Assembly (NCBI GenBank): GCA_903862955.1
Contig: CAIPAH010000014.1
Coordinates: forward strand, 26,379 to 90,378
From: an uncultured Opitutia bacterium
GTDB taxonomy: Bacteria; Verrucomicrobiota; Verrucomicrobiia; Opitutales; Opitutaceae
Reading direction: 5' to 3'
DNA length: 64,000 nucleotides
Shown here: positions 46,266-54,541 of the stretch, in pieces
Position numbering within the stretch: position 1 is the first letter of the stretch
Layout: every line of letters begins with the position of its first letter
Program-made: the position numbers and the translations under genes
Notes under the pieces: model-generated
What the model was told of the DNA's origin: nothing
Seen by the model: the letters and a program-made list of their open reading frames with translations, nothing else
Databases searched by the model: none

Positions 46266-46835
46266 TCAGCTGCCGGGCTTCTGGACCGGGATCTTCGCGA
46301 GCCAGTCGGGCACGGCGTCGGCCGGGTAGGTGGGAAAACTCAGCTCCAGCAGCGAGATCGCCGGCACGTCGAAGCGGGCGGTGCCTGAGCTGCGGTCCAC
46401 GAGCATGCCGACCGCCACGGGTTTACCGCCGGCTTGGCGGACGATCTCGAGGCATTCCAGCACGCGGCCGCCGCGCGTGACCACATCCTCCACGATCAGC
46501 ACCGGCTCGCCCGGCGACAGGGTGAAGCCGCGCCGAAGCACCAGCACGTTGTTTTCCTTCTCCGCGAAAATGTAGCGGGCCTTGGCCTGGCGCGCGACCT
46601 CCTGGCCGATCACGAGGCCGCCCATCGCCGGGGCCAGCACGGTGGTGAAGGTGTGCCCCTTCAACTTGGCGAGCAGCAGCTCCGCCAGGCGCTCGACGGC
46701 GTCCATCCGCTGGCAGACTTGGGCACATTGGAAGTAGTGGCCGCTGTGGAGGCCCGAACGGAGCACGAAGTGTCCTTCGAGGAGGGCGCGCGTGCGGGTG
46801 AAGATGCCGAGGATTTCCGACTGGTCTGAAGCCAT
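46266..46835 (-). CDS. pyrE: Orotate phosphoribosyltransferase
   Basis: With the start at MASDQSEIL the protein has 189 residues. The PRPP-binding loop VLIVEDVVTRGGRVLECLE and the catalytic stretch FAEKENNVLVLRRGF are typical of OPRTase. It makes OMP from orotate and PRPP in pyrimidine synthesis. The longer frame upstream runs to 46937 and overlaps the next gene's start, so it was rejected. Confidence 0.93.
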   Translation of the reverse strand: MASDQSEILGIFTRTRALLEGHFVLRSGLHSGHYFQCAQVCQRMDAVERLAELLLAKLKGHTFTTVLAPAMGGLVIGQEVARQAKARYIFAEKENNVLVLRRGFTLSPGEPVLIVEDVVTRGGRVLECLEIVRQAGGKPVAVGMLVDRSSGTARFDVPAISLLELSFPTYPADAVPDWLAKIPVQKPGS

Positions 46836-46915
46836 GCACCGAGAGTTGGCGGACCGGCGGCGGAAAACAAAAACATTTTGCACCCGCCCAGGCATCCGCC
46901 TAGGCTCCGCTTGCC

Positions 46916-47761
46916 GTGTCGAACTTAAGCGTACCATTGGAAGACGAACTCGGCGATGTGCTCGAGAAGGCGATGCGCCGTGCCGACCTCTCCGAAGAGG
47001 TGCTCGCCGAGCGTGCGGGCGTCCTGCCGGCGCGCGTGCATGACGCGATCGACTATCGCCCGGATTTCACCACGGCCGAATTGAGCCGGCTGGCGGCGGC
47101 CCTGGATCTCAATGAAGTCGGCCTGTGCGCGCTGGGTTGCGGACAGTATCCGCTCCCGGAGTCGGTGGCGCTGCCTTTTTGCGTGCACCCGCTGCGCATG
47201 AAGCACGGGGTTGGCTTCGCGAACGCCTATCTGGTCGCGGAATGCGGCGCCTCGCACGGCCTGCTGTTCGACACGGGACCCGGCCTGGAGGCGCTGACGG
47301 CGCAATGGCCGGCGGCGATCAAGTCGGTTGACGCGGTTTTCCTCACCCACGCCGAAGGCGAGCATACGGGTGGGCTCTGCGCGGTGGTGGCGCGTTTCGG
47401 GCTGGAGGCGGCGTCTTGCCCGACAGGCGCCCTGGTGCCATGCGGCCGGCCCATGGGTGAAGGGGAGCGGCAGCGATTTGGACGCCTGGAAGTGACAGCG
47501 TTGAGCACCCCGGGTCATGCCGCCGCGCATAATTGTTATCTGGTCACCGCGCCCACGGCCCAGCCGGGCGGGGCGTTGCTGGTCTCAGGCGACCTTATCT
47601 TCGCGGGGTCGGTGGGTGGGGGCTATTTCTGCCCCAAACAACTCGTGACGCAGTTGCGTCGGGTGTTGGCGGCGGTGCCTCCCAGCACGGTGATTGCGCC
47701 CGGCCATGGGCCGCTGACGACGGCGGAAAACGAGCTGCGCTACAATCCATTCGTGGTGTGA
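46916..47761 (+). CDS. MBL-fold metallo-hydrolase with degenerate metal motif and N-terminal HTH-like segment
   Basis: The GTG start gives 281 residues. Residues 1-70 (LEKAMRRADLSEEVLAERAGVLPARVHDAI) resemble an XRE-type helix-turn-helix. A metallo-beta-lactamase fold follows (GLLFDTGPGLEAL, FLTHAEGEHTGGL, LSTPGHAAAHNC, LLVSGDLIFAG, VIAPGHGPLTT). The usual H-x-H-x-D-H is H-A-E-G-E-H here, so one metal site may be altered or lost. Other ligands (two PGH and SGD) are present. The substrate is unknown. Confidence 0.8.
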   Translation: MSNLSVPLEDELGDVLEKAMRRADLSEEVLAERAGVLPARVHDAIDYRPDFTTAELSRLAAALDLNEVGLCALGCGQYPLPESVALPFCVHPLRMKHGVGFANAYLVAECGASHGLLFDTGPGLEALTAQWPAAIKSVDAVFLTHAEGEHTGGLCAVVARFGLEAASCPTGALVPCGRPMGEGERQRFGRLEVTALSTPGHAAAHNCYLVTAPTAQPGGALLVSGDLIFAGSVGGGYFCPKQLVTQLRRVLAAVPPSTVIAPGHGPLTTAENELRYNPFVV

Positions 47762-47959
47762 CCCGCTGGTCCCGGGGTCCTTGTAGTGGGCGGGTGTCGC
47801 GATTCGTTTTCCAGGGGTTTGCTGGTTGAAATCCAAGTCAACGTGGGTGCCGCGAGTTCGCATTGGTGCGGCCACCGAAAGCAAGATACGCGTGGCTATA
47901 GCCTTTGCGAAAGCGAGGTTCAGGAGATATTTTGAAATCTCCCCCCGCGGCATAAATTT

Positions 47960-48472
47960 ATGCAGTCTGACCCCAAGCCAGTTGTTCGGTCCTACGCCGA
48001 ACTCGTTTCCGCCCATTCCACCAGCCGGCTAACGGTGGAAAGCGAAATCCAGATCTCGAAGGAAATGCTCGACCACGCCGTTGCGATTGCCTCGGCCATT
48101 ACTGAAGCGGCCATCAAGGTTTCCATCGCCGCAACGGTGGCGGCGGTGAAAGTGGCTGAGGCCAAGGCTGTCGCCCTGGCCGCGGTTTTGGCTGCGGCCA
48201 ATGTGCCCAAGCACCTCTCCGACGAAGTGGAACTGGGGGTGACAGCGGTCAATCTGGCTTCCGCGCATGTGGCCGAGGCCGTGGCCGCAGCGTCAGCGAA
48301 GGTCGAGGAAGCGAATGTCTCTGCGGCCGTGGCGGTCAAAGTCGCTACGTCCATTGCCGCACAAATCGTCCTGGCGGCGGCCAAAGTGGCCGAAGCTGGC
48401 ATGCGCGCCGCCGCCGCGTCTGCGACGTTGAAGATCCTGGTGGACGAGGCTGAGCAAGCCGAGAAGGCCTAG
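47960..48472 (+). CDS. Alanine/valine-rich helical protein of unknown function
   Basis: The 170-residue protein has about one third alanine, no cysteine or tryptophan, and repeated helical segments such as AAIKVSIAATVAAVKVAEAKA, VAEAVAAASAKVEEANVSA and AAKVAEAGMRAAAASATL. The KVAEA/KVEEA pattern recurs at roughly 11-18 residue spacing, suggesting an amphipathic or coiled helix. It has no clear ribosome site or neighbours on its strand. I do not recognise it. Confidence 0.5.
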   Translation: MQSDPKPVVRSYAELVSAHSTSRLTVESEIQISKEMLDHAVAIASAITEAAIKVSIAATVAAVKVAEAKAVALAAVLAAANVPKHLSDEVELGVTAVNLASAHVAEAVAAASAKVEEANVSAAVAVKVATSIAAQIVLAAAKVAEAGMRAAAASATLKILVDEAEQAEKA

Positions 48473-48614
48473 CTGGATGTGCTCCCAAATTTTGCCCACC
48501 ATGGGTCGTTTGGGTACGCGTAGGTCGGCGGCAGTCCAACGCCGGGGAATCTCTGCTACCCGAACCTGAGCCGTGGTTAGTCGGCCTCAGACGCTTTCTG
48601 TCGCGTCCTTGAAA

Positions 48615-48691
<77 letters not shown>

Positions 48692-48773
48692 ATTGCATTT
48701 CCCGGCGCTTGTCGCCGTGAGGAAGGCGGAGGAAACGCCGTGCGCGCGGGCAGTGCAAACAAAATATGGGCGC

Positions 48774-48810
48774 AAAAAAACGGCCCGGGTCAGGTTGACC
48801 GCGGGCCGTT
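48774..48810 (-). terminator. Strong terminator of the ExbB-TonB operon
   Basis: Read on the minus strand, aacggcccg (48810-48802) pairs with cgggccgtt, which is followed by seven Ts. The stem is 9 bp with a 14-base loop. It lies 29 bases after the stop of the last coiled-coil gene. Confidence 0.85.
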
Positions 48811-48838
48811 CAAATGAGGCGGGATGGCCGGGCCGGGG

Positions 48839-49351
48839 TCAGGGCGCGTGGGCCAGTGAGCTTTGCGCGGCTTTGGCGGCGATCATGGCCGTGGCCCGCT
48901 GGATCTCGAGTTCGGCGGTGCGCCGGGCAATCTTGCCCTGTTCGACCTGCTTCGCGAGTTCGAAGGCCTCGCGGTTGAGCTTTTCCTTCTCCGCCCGCAG
49001 GGCGCTCAGCTGGACTTCCAGGTCGGAGGCGCGCTTGGCGCTCCGGTCGGCATCAGCGTTGAATTTGTCCGTGTCGGCCTGGATCTCGCGGCCAATGGCC
49101 TGCCATTTTTCCAGGCGGTCGGCTTCCTTCTTGGCCTCGGCGGCGGCGCGCTCGGCGGCGCGCTTCTCGGCGTCGGCCCGGGCGGCGGCCTCGATCTGCG
49201 CCTTGTGGGCGTCATCGGCGGCCTTCTGGGCGGCGACCTTGAGGGCGCGCTGGTGTTCCTTTTCCTCGTGTTTCTTCGTTTCCGAGAAATAGAACGCCAA
49301 AAAGATGGCCAACATGCTGCCGACGGAAATGACGTACATCCATTTTTTCAT
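48839..49351 (-). CDS. Membrane-anchored coiled-coil protein 1
   Basis: Starting at MKKWMYVISVG gives 170 residues: an N-terminal membrane anchor (WMYVISVGSMLAIFLAFYF) followed by a continuous charged Ala/Lys/Glu helix with heptad character to the C-terminus. It looks like the periplasmic part of an envelope-spanning assembly. It is last in the ExbB-ExbD-TonB operon. The upstream extension of the frame is proline-rich and non-native. No known family was recognised. Confidence 0.75.
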   Translation of the reverse strand: MKKWMYVISVGSMLAIFLAFYFSETKKHEEKEHQRALKVAAQKAADDAHKAQIEAAARADAEKRAAERAAAEAKKEADRLEKWQAIGREIQADTDKFNADADRSAKRASDLEVQLSALRAEKEKLNREAFELAKQVEQGKIARRTAELEIQRATAMIAAKAAQSSLAHAP

Positions 49352-49370
49352 GGGAGAGAGGGTGACGGGG

Positions 49371-49919
49371 TTAGGAATTCTTCTTGGCGGCAGCGGCGGC
49401 GGCGGCGTCGGCCGCGGCGCGGGCGGCATCGGCGGCGGTGATCTTGTCGAGGACCTGCATCAGGTTCTTGACGTTGTCCTCGGCTTTCCGGACGTATTCG
49501 TGGAGAAAGGCCTGCTCATCCGCGGACTTCTTCTTGTCGGATTCCAGCTTCGCGATGGCATCCTTTTCGGTCTGCAGATCTTTTTCGAGGCGCTCGACCT
49601 GCTGGGCGAGCTTGCGGGCATCGCGGTCGGCCTTGTCCCGGGCCTCGACGGCGAGGGCGCGGGCTTCCTTGTCGGCCTTGTCCTTGGCTTCCTTGGCCTC
49701 GCGCTCAGCCTTGCGCTTCGCCTGGGCGGCCAGCGCATCCTTGATGGCCTGTTCGTTGTCGTGGGCCTGCTTGCGCAGTTTGTCTTCCTTCTTCTGTTTC
49801 TCGGCGGCAATGCGACGGGCTTCGCGCTCGGCAAGGCCCTTGCTGAAGTTCCAATAGACGGCAGCGAAAATCAGCAGACCGACAAGGGGAGCGAGGAAGT
49901 AAATGTAGTTCTTCTTCAT
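49371..49919 (-). CDS. Membrane-anchored coiled-coil protein 2
   Basis: The 182-residue protein has a leader helix (YIYFLAPLVGLLIFAAVYW) and then about 150 residues of Ala/Lys/Glu/Asp coiled coil, ending in a poly-Ala run before KKNS. It resembles its downstream neighbour in layout (MKK, one TM, coiled coil), so the pair may be old duplicates. The operon context suggests help with the TonB-ExbBD system or its TPR protein. Confidence 0.75.
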   Translation of the reverse strand: MKKNYIYFLAPLVGLLIFAAVYWNFSKGLAEREARRIAAEKQKKEDKLRKQAHDNEQAIKDALAAQAKRKAEREAKEAKDKADKEARALAVEARDKADRDARKLAQQVERLEKDLQTEKDAIAKLESDKKKSADEQAFLHEYVRKAEDNVKNLMQVLDKITAADAARAAADAAAAAAAKKNS

Positions 49920-49937
49920 GATGATAAGGGGGCGTGA

Positions 49938-51341
49938 TTACTGGGTGCGAGCGCCGGACTTGAGCAACGCGCGCTCCCTCAGGGCATCCTCGACGGCCTG
50001 CTTCAAGCGGGGCAGTTGAGGTTCCTTTTCCGAGTTGGGAGAGGCGATGGCCTTGTCGACGGCGACCAGGGCTTCGTCGAACTTCGTCAACTCATAGGCG
50101 ACGAAGGCTTGGAAGTAATAGACGGCGTAGGCCTTGTCCAAGTGGTCCTTGGCGACCGCCGTCGTCAGGCTGTCGTAGGCTTCCTTGGGCTTTTCCAGGG
50201 AGTAGTAGATTTGCGCGACCTGGAAATCGAGCTGGCCGGACTTCGTGAAGTGCTGGGACGCTTCCTTCAGGACCTCGATGGCCTGGAAGGGTTTGTCGAC
50301 CTGCTGGTAGGAGTAGGCGAGGAGTTCCCAGTTGGCCTGGCTCGACTCGATGGTCCCGCGCTTCAGGCCTTCATGGAGCAGCTCCGTGGCCTTGCCGAAC
50401 TGGCCGACGTTGAAATAGAGGCCGACGAGCGTGTAGTTGTCCTTCGCTGTGCGCATGAAGCCGAGATGCTGTGCCCGCTCGATGGTGAAAATGGCGCGGA
50501 TGTTGTTCTCGCGGCTCTTCTGCTCGTCCTTGTCAAAGGCCAGGTTCAGGTAAATCGGCACCAGCTGGGACCAGTAGTCCTTCTTGGCGGGATACTTCTT
50601 GACCAGTTGCTCCAGCACTTCGGCCGAGCGGGCGAAATTGCCCTCCTGCTGGTAGGCGGCGAGCAGCAGCACGTAGAAGGTTTCCTTCGGATGATTGATG
50701 GTCAGGAGGCAGGCCTCGATCGCCGCTTCGCACTCCTTCATCAGCTTGAGATCCACCGTTGTCGGGTTCAGCACCGCCCGGTTGTAGAGCACGTTCACGT
50801 AGAACAGCATCACTTCCTGACGCTTCGGGTCCTGGCCGGAATTCGTATCCTTATCCAGCCAGCGCTTCGCGTAGTCGGTCGACTTGTTGAGATACTGTTG
50901 CTGCAGCGCGAGCGACTTCAGGTTGGCGGCTTCCTGATTGTACATCAGGGCGAGATAATAGACCAACTCCTGGACTTCCTTATCCTCGAGGTAATTGTAG
51001 CTGTCGGACAGGCGGACGGAGTCCTCCATCGTGGGGAGGGCCTTCGTGTAGTCGCCCTTCTGCATGTAAATCTTGGACAAGACCTCCTCGATGATGTCGG
51101 TGTCGTAGCTGGTCGGACTGACGTTGGGCTCCTGGTTGCGCAGCAGGGCAATCGCGCCATCCCAATCCTTGGCGTCGGTCATGTCCTTCACCTTGGTCAG
51201 CGCTTCCGAGGTGGCGGGATCCATCTGGTGGTCATCGGCGGCGCGAAGCGGCTGCGCGATGAGCCCGGCGCCGGCGACGGCGAGGCCGGCCAGAAGCAGG
51301 CGGCACGGGCGGGAAAGGGGGGAGAAGGGCTGGTCGGTCAC
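49938..51341 (-). CDS. Secreted TPR-repeat protein of the TonB/ExbBD operon
   Basis: The 467-residue protein has a signal peptide (LLLAGLAVAGAGLIAQPLRAA) and many tetratricopeptide-like helical pairs (AKDWDGAIALLRNQEP, YMQKGDYTKALPTMEDSV, GLYFNVGQFGKATELLHEGL, and others). TPR proteins beside TonB/ExbD genes are common in Gram-negative bacteria and presumably scaffold the energy-transducing complex. It begins 7 bases after the TonB stop. Confidence 0.8.
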   Translation of the reverse strand: MTDQPFSPLSRPCRLLLAGLAVAGAGLIAQPLRAADDHQMDPATSEALTKVKDMTDAKDWDGAIALLRNQEPNVSPTSYDTDIIEEVLSKIYMQKGDYTKALPTMEDSVRLSDSYNYLEDKEVQELVYYLALMYNQEAANLKSLALQQQYLNKSTDYAKRWLDKDTNSGQDPKRQEVMLFYVNVLYNRAVLNPTTVDLKLMKECEAAIEACLLTINHPKETFYVLLLAAYQQEGNFARSAEVLEQLVKKYPAKKDYWSQLVPIYLNLAFDKDEQKSRENNIRAIFTIERAQHLGFMRTAKDNYTLVGLYFNVGQFGKATELLHEGLKRGTIESSQANWELLAYSYQQVDKPFQAIEVLKEASQHFTKSGQLDFQVAQIYYSLEKPKEAYDSLTTAVAKDHLDKAYAVYYFQAFVAYELTKFDEALVAVDKAIASPNSEKEPQLPRLKQAVEDALRERALLKSGARTQ

Positions 51342-51348
51342 GGAGAGA

Positions 51349-51996
51349 TTAGTTGTCAGTCAGGGTGAAGCCGACCGGCACCTGCATGTGGGTGTTGACC
51401 GCGCGTCCACCGCGCTTGCCCGGGCGGAACTTCCACTTGCTCACCGCGAGGACGGCCGAGGCCTCGAATTCGCGCTGGGTGGAATGGGCGGCGTAGGCGT
51501 TCCGCACCTCGCCCTCGGAGGTCACGATGAAGTCCACCATGACTTCGCCCGTGATGCCGGCGCGGCGCATCTCGAAGGGATACTGCGGGGCGGCCTGGAA
51601 CTTGGCGACGGGGATCTGGTCGAGCTTGGAAATATCAAACACCTCGATGCCCTTGCCGAGGCCGTGGTTGCCGACGGGGATGACGAGCATGCCGGTCATG
51701 GGCTTCAGGCCCTCGGGTGGCGGTGGCTGGATGGGCTGCACGAAGGAGTCGACCTGCACGAGTTGCGGGACGTCCTGCTGCATCGGGGGCGCGATATCGA
51801 GGGGGGTGGGCGCCTCGTCGGACTCCACCTTCTCCGGCTCGTCCGGCTCAATCTTGGGCATTTCAATCTGAATGACTTTCTCCACCTCCTCGACCTTGGC
51901 CTTCTTGGGACCGGTTTTGAAGGCTTCGCTCACCCAGGCAACGCCGCCGTGGATGGCGAGGGAGACGATGAGACCGATGATAAGATCGCGGCGCAT
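51349..51996 (-). CDS. tonB: TonB-family energy transducer
   Basis: The 215-residue protein has an N-terminal anchor (LIIGLIVSLAIHGGVAWV), a Pro/Glu/Lys linker, and a TonB C-terminal domain with FQAAPQYPFEMRRAGITGEVMVDFIVTSEGEVRNAY and KWKFRPGKRGGRAVNTHMQVPVGF. It couples ExbBD proton flow to outer-membrane receptors such as the one at 14.6 kb. Confidence 0.9.
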   Translation of the reverse strand: MRRDLIIGLIVSLAIHGGVAWVSEAFKTGPKKAKVEEVEKVIQIEMPKIEPDEPEKVESDEAPTPLDIAPPMQQDVPQLVQVDSFVQPIQPPPPEGLKPMTGMLVIPVGNHGLGKGIEVFDISKLDQIPVAKFQAAPQYPFEMRRAGITGEVMVDFIVTSEGEVRNAYAAHSTQREFEASAVLAVSKWKFRPGKRGGRAVNTHMQVPVGFTLTDN

Positions 51997-52019
51997 GAAA
52001 AGGGTGGGCGGGTCGTGGG

Positions 52020-52457
52020 TTATTTGCCCGTGGTCCGGGTGCGACCGGTCTCGACGGAGACCTGCTTGATGCCCGCTTTGCGAATCTCGTCCAAGGCCAG
52101 GACCGTGACACCAAAACGCGCGCGGTCATCGCCCGTGATGAGGATGCGGGGCTGCGCGACGCGGCTCTTGAGGTTCTCCAAGCGGGGGGCGATTTCGCTG
52201 ACCTGAATGGGCTCTTGGTTCCAAAAGCAGCTGTTCTGGTCGGAAATCTGCAGGGTCACCATGTCGGGATCCGGCGGAGTCGGGCTCGGGGGCGCCGGGA
52301 TGGGCAGGTTGACCTCAACCGAGGCAATCTTGTTCAGCGAAAGCGTGAAGAGCACGAAAGTGGCGAGCAGGAAGAAGATGACATCGATCAGCGGGATGAT
52401 CTCGATGCGCGCCTTCTTCTTGGCTACTTCTACTGCTTTGGGGATGGAACCGGCCAT
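52020..52457 (-). CDS. exbD: ExbD/TolR-type biopolymer transport protein 1
   Basis: The 145-residue protein has the single-helix ExbD signature IEIIPLIDVIFFLLATFVLFTLSLN (proton-path aspartate in PLIDVIF), and a periplasmic domain (ILITGDDRARFGVTVLALDEIRKAG). It is one of two paralogues in the operon. Confidence 0.9.
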   Translation of the reverse strand: MAGSIPKAVEVAKKKARIEIIPLIDVIFFLLATFVLFTLSLNKIASVEVNLPIPAPPSPTPPDPDMVTLQISDQNSCFWNQEPIQVSEIAPRLENLKSRVAQPRILITGDDRARFGVTVLALDEIRKAGIKQVSVETGRTRTTGK

Positions 52458-52511
52458 GTTGGTCGAAATTGACGAACGAAAAGGTGAAAGGACGCCGCGA
52501 GGGCTAAGTCG

Positions 52512-52946
52512 TTATTTGCCCGGGGGTTTGACGTGGGTCTCGATGAAAACCTTGCTCGCGCCCGACTTGCGGATCTCGTCGATCACGTAGCCGAAGGCGA
52601 CGCTGAAGGAGGCGTTTTCGTCACCGTTGATCAGGAAGCGGCCTTCCGGATTGTTGACGTGGAAAATCTGCAGGCGGCGGATGAATTCGTCGGCCGCGAT
52701 GGGATCCTTATCCCAGGCGATCGTGCCCTCCTGCGTGATGCTGATCGTCGCGGTGCCGGCGGCATCGCGCGGCACGCCCGTCTCCGACAACGGCACCGTC
52801 ACCCCGGCCAAGCCGTTCGACTTGTTCAGCGAGAGCGTGAACAAGACGAAGGTCGCGAGCAGGAAGAAGATGACGTCGATCAGGGGAATGATCTCGATGC
52901 GGGCGGTCTTTTTGCCGCCTTTGTTGCCACCGGATGAGCCTGCCAT
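52512..52946 (-). CDS. exbD: ExbD/TolR-type biopolymer transport protein 2
   Basis: The 144-residue protein shares the transmembrane PLIDVIFFLLATFVLF segment with its neighbour and has a related periplasmic domain (EGRFLINGDENASFSVAFGYVIDEIRKSG). Two ExbD paralogues per ExbB are common, perhaps forming a mixed dimer. Confidence 0.9.
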   Translation of the reverse strand: MAGSSGGNKGGKKTARIEIIPLIDVIFFLLATFVLFTLSLNKSNGLAGVTVPLSETGVPRDAAGTATISITQEGTIAWDKDPIAADEFIRRLQIFHVNNPEGRFLINGDENASFSVAFGYVIDEIRKSGASKVFIETHVKPPGK

Positions 52947-52998
52947 GATAGGAGTGGGCTAGAAGGGAAACGAGCCGGGCGTGATTTTCTTAGGGAAA

Positions 52999-53685
52999 TC
53001 AGCGGCTGAAGGGGGCGGTCGTCTCGGACTTCTTGATGATGAGTTCCAACGCGTTGGACGCGTCGGCGATCTCGTGCTTCGCCTCTTCCGTGCGGGCATT
53101 GAGATAATTGTAGGGCAGGAGGGAGGTGACGGCGATGAACAGACCGCACATCGTGGCGATCAGGGCCTCGGCGACACCGCCGGTGATCGTGCTGGCCGCC
53201 GCGCCGATGTCGCCGCCGCCGAGGGCGCCGAAGGTGCGCATCATGCCGGTCACGGTGCCGAGGAGGCCGAGGAGCGGGGCGGCCGTGATGCAGGTGTCGA
53301 GGGTCGCCATGCCCTGGCTGAACCGGGCCAGCTCCTGGGAGGAGGCGCGGACGAAGGCGTTGGAGAGGGAGAATTCCTTGTTCGTCAGGCTGTAGACAAG
53401 GATGCGGGCGACGAAGTCATTGCTCTTCTTGCCCAGCGCCACGGCGCCCTCGATGTCGCGGTGCTCGACGGACTCGAGCATCTTCTGGACGACTTCCGGC
53501 TCGCGGCTGCTGTTTTCACGGAAGATGAAGAGCAGGCGCTCGACGATCACGGTGATCGCGACGAACGAGAGCAGCAGGATCGGCCACATGATTTCGTGGC
53601 CCGCGGCGAAAAGATCCATCGCCGACATGTCGGAGCCGTCGGGGTTCTTGAGGAGGAACGCGAGGGGGAGGAGCTGAGTGATCAT
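52999..53685 (-). CDS. exbB: ExbB/TolQ/MotA-type proton channel protein
   Basis: The 228-residue protein has three membrane helices and the MotA/TolQ/ExbB domain (APLLGLLGTVTGMMRTFGAL, and ITGGVAEALIATMCGLFIAVTSLLPYNYLNAR). It forms the proton channel with ExbD. It is the first gene of the minus-strand operon. Confidence 0.92.
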   Translation of the reverse strand: MITQLLPLAFLLKNPDGSDMSAMDLFAAGHEIMWPILLLSFVAITVIVERLLFIFRENSSREPEVVQKMLESVEHRDIEGAVALGKKSNDFVARILVYSLTNKEFSLSNAFVRASSQELARFSQGMATLDTCITAAPLLGLLGTVTGMMRTFGALGGGDIGAAASTITGGVAEALIATMCGLFIAVTSLLPYNYLNARTEEAKHEIADASNALELIIKKSETTAPFSR

Positions 53686-54035
53686 AGGAGGAAGAAAGTC
53701 AGGAGTGAGGGAGCGTGGGTGGGAGGGTGGGTTGGAACAGAGAGGGGAAAATTACCCAGGAAAGACGAGGCAGCGTGGTCCTTCCACTAGGTGGATTCAG
53801 CTCATTTTCGTTGCTGGCGTAAAGCAAGAGACAGGCCAACGAACGCGAGACCTGCCCTTTCTGTGTAATGCCCGCACGCAATCGGAAATTCCATTTGGGG
53901 TGCGGGGATATTCAGCATGTGGCTGAGGTTAATTAAGGGAGAAAAAACCAGGCAGAGAGCGAACTAGGGGTTATCGAAACTTTGCTGTCAACTTTCTTTG
54001 TCGGCGCAGATCTTGCGTTTCTGTCGCGGTGAAAG
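53686..54035 (-). promoter_or_regulatory. Intergenic region: probable promoter of the exbB operon
   Basis: These 350 bases between exbB and tRNA-Gln are more AT-rich than average, with ttaattaag near 53930. No gene, strong hairpin or repeat is visible. They probably hold the promoter of the exbB-tonB operon and perhaps 3' processing signals of the tRNAs. Confidence 0.4.
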
Positions 54036-54109
54036 TGGCTGCCCGACTAGGACTCGAACCTAGACAAAACGAGTCAGAGTCGTTTGTGCTACCATTACAC
54101 CATCGGGCA
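54036..54109 (-). tRNA. tRNA-Gln (CUG)
   Basis: Acceptor TGCCCGA/TCGGGCA, G73 and encoded CCA; anticodon loop CTCTGAC with anticodon CTG; T-arm CTAGG-TTCGAGT-CCTAG. Confidence 0.94.
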
Positions 54110-54157
54110 GTGAAGACCTGGGTCGCGCGCCAGCGAAGCGGACGGGAGATTCCGGAA

Positions 54158-54232
54158 TGGAGCCGGCGATGGGATTCGAACCCGCAACCGCCTGTTTACA
54201 AAACAGGTGCTCTACCGTTGAGCTACGCCGGC
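54158..54232 (-). tRNA. tRNA-Thr (UGU)
   Basis: Acceptor GCCGGCG/CGCCGGC with T73 and encoded CCA, anticodon stem CCTGT/ACAGG around TTTGTAA (anticodon TGT), and T-arm with TTCGAAT. Confidence 0.94.
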
Positions 54233-54281
54233 GAAAAAATCGCGCGTGGACCAGGCGAAGGACTGTGAAAAAACAGGACGG

Positions 54282-54356
<75 letters not shown>

Positions 54357-54541
54357 GAAACCGAAGGGCAAAAAACTCATGAAGCCACAGGTTAAGTCAA
54401 CTGTGATTTCGGCGCGGGTCATGGGTAAACATTTCTATGGCGTCGGACCCGCCGGGTCGTCGATGCTCGCGCGCCATCGCCCGTTTCGCCGGACCGCTTC
54501 ATTGGGTTCCAACCGCGCCCGGAGCGACCTTCGCCGCCCTA

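Noticed and set aside
54379..54541. Longer N-terminus or separate small gene before gamma-glutamyltransferase
   Set aside because: The signal peptide begins at 54542, and the upstream part has no coding features.
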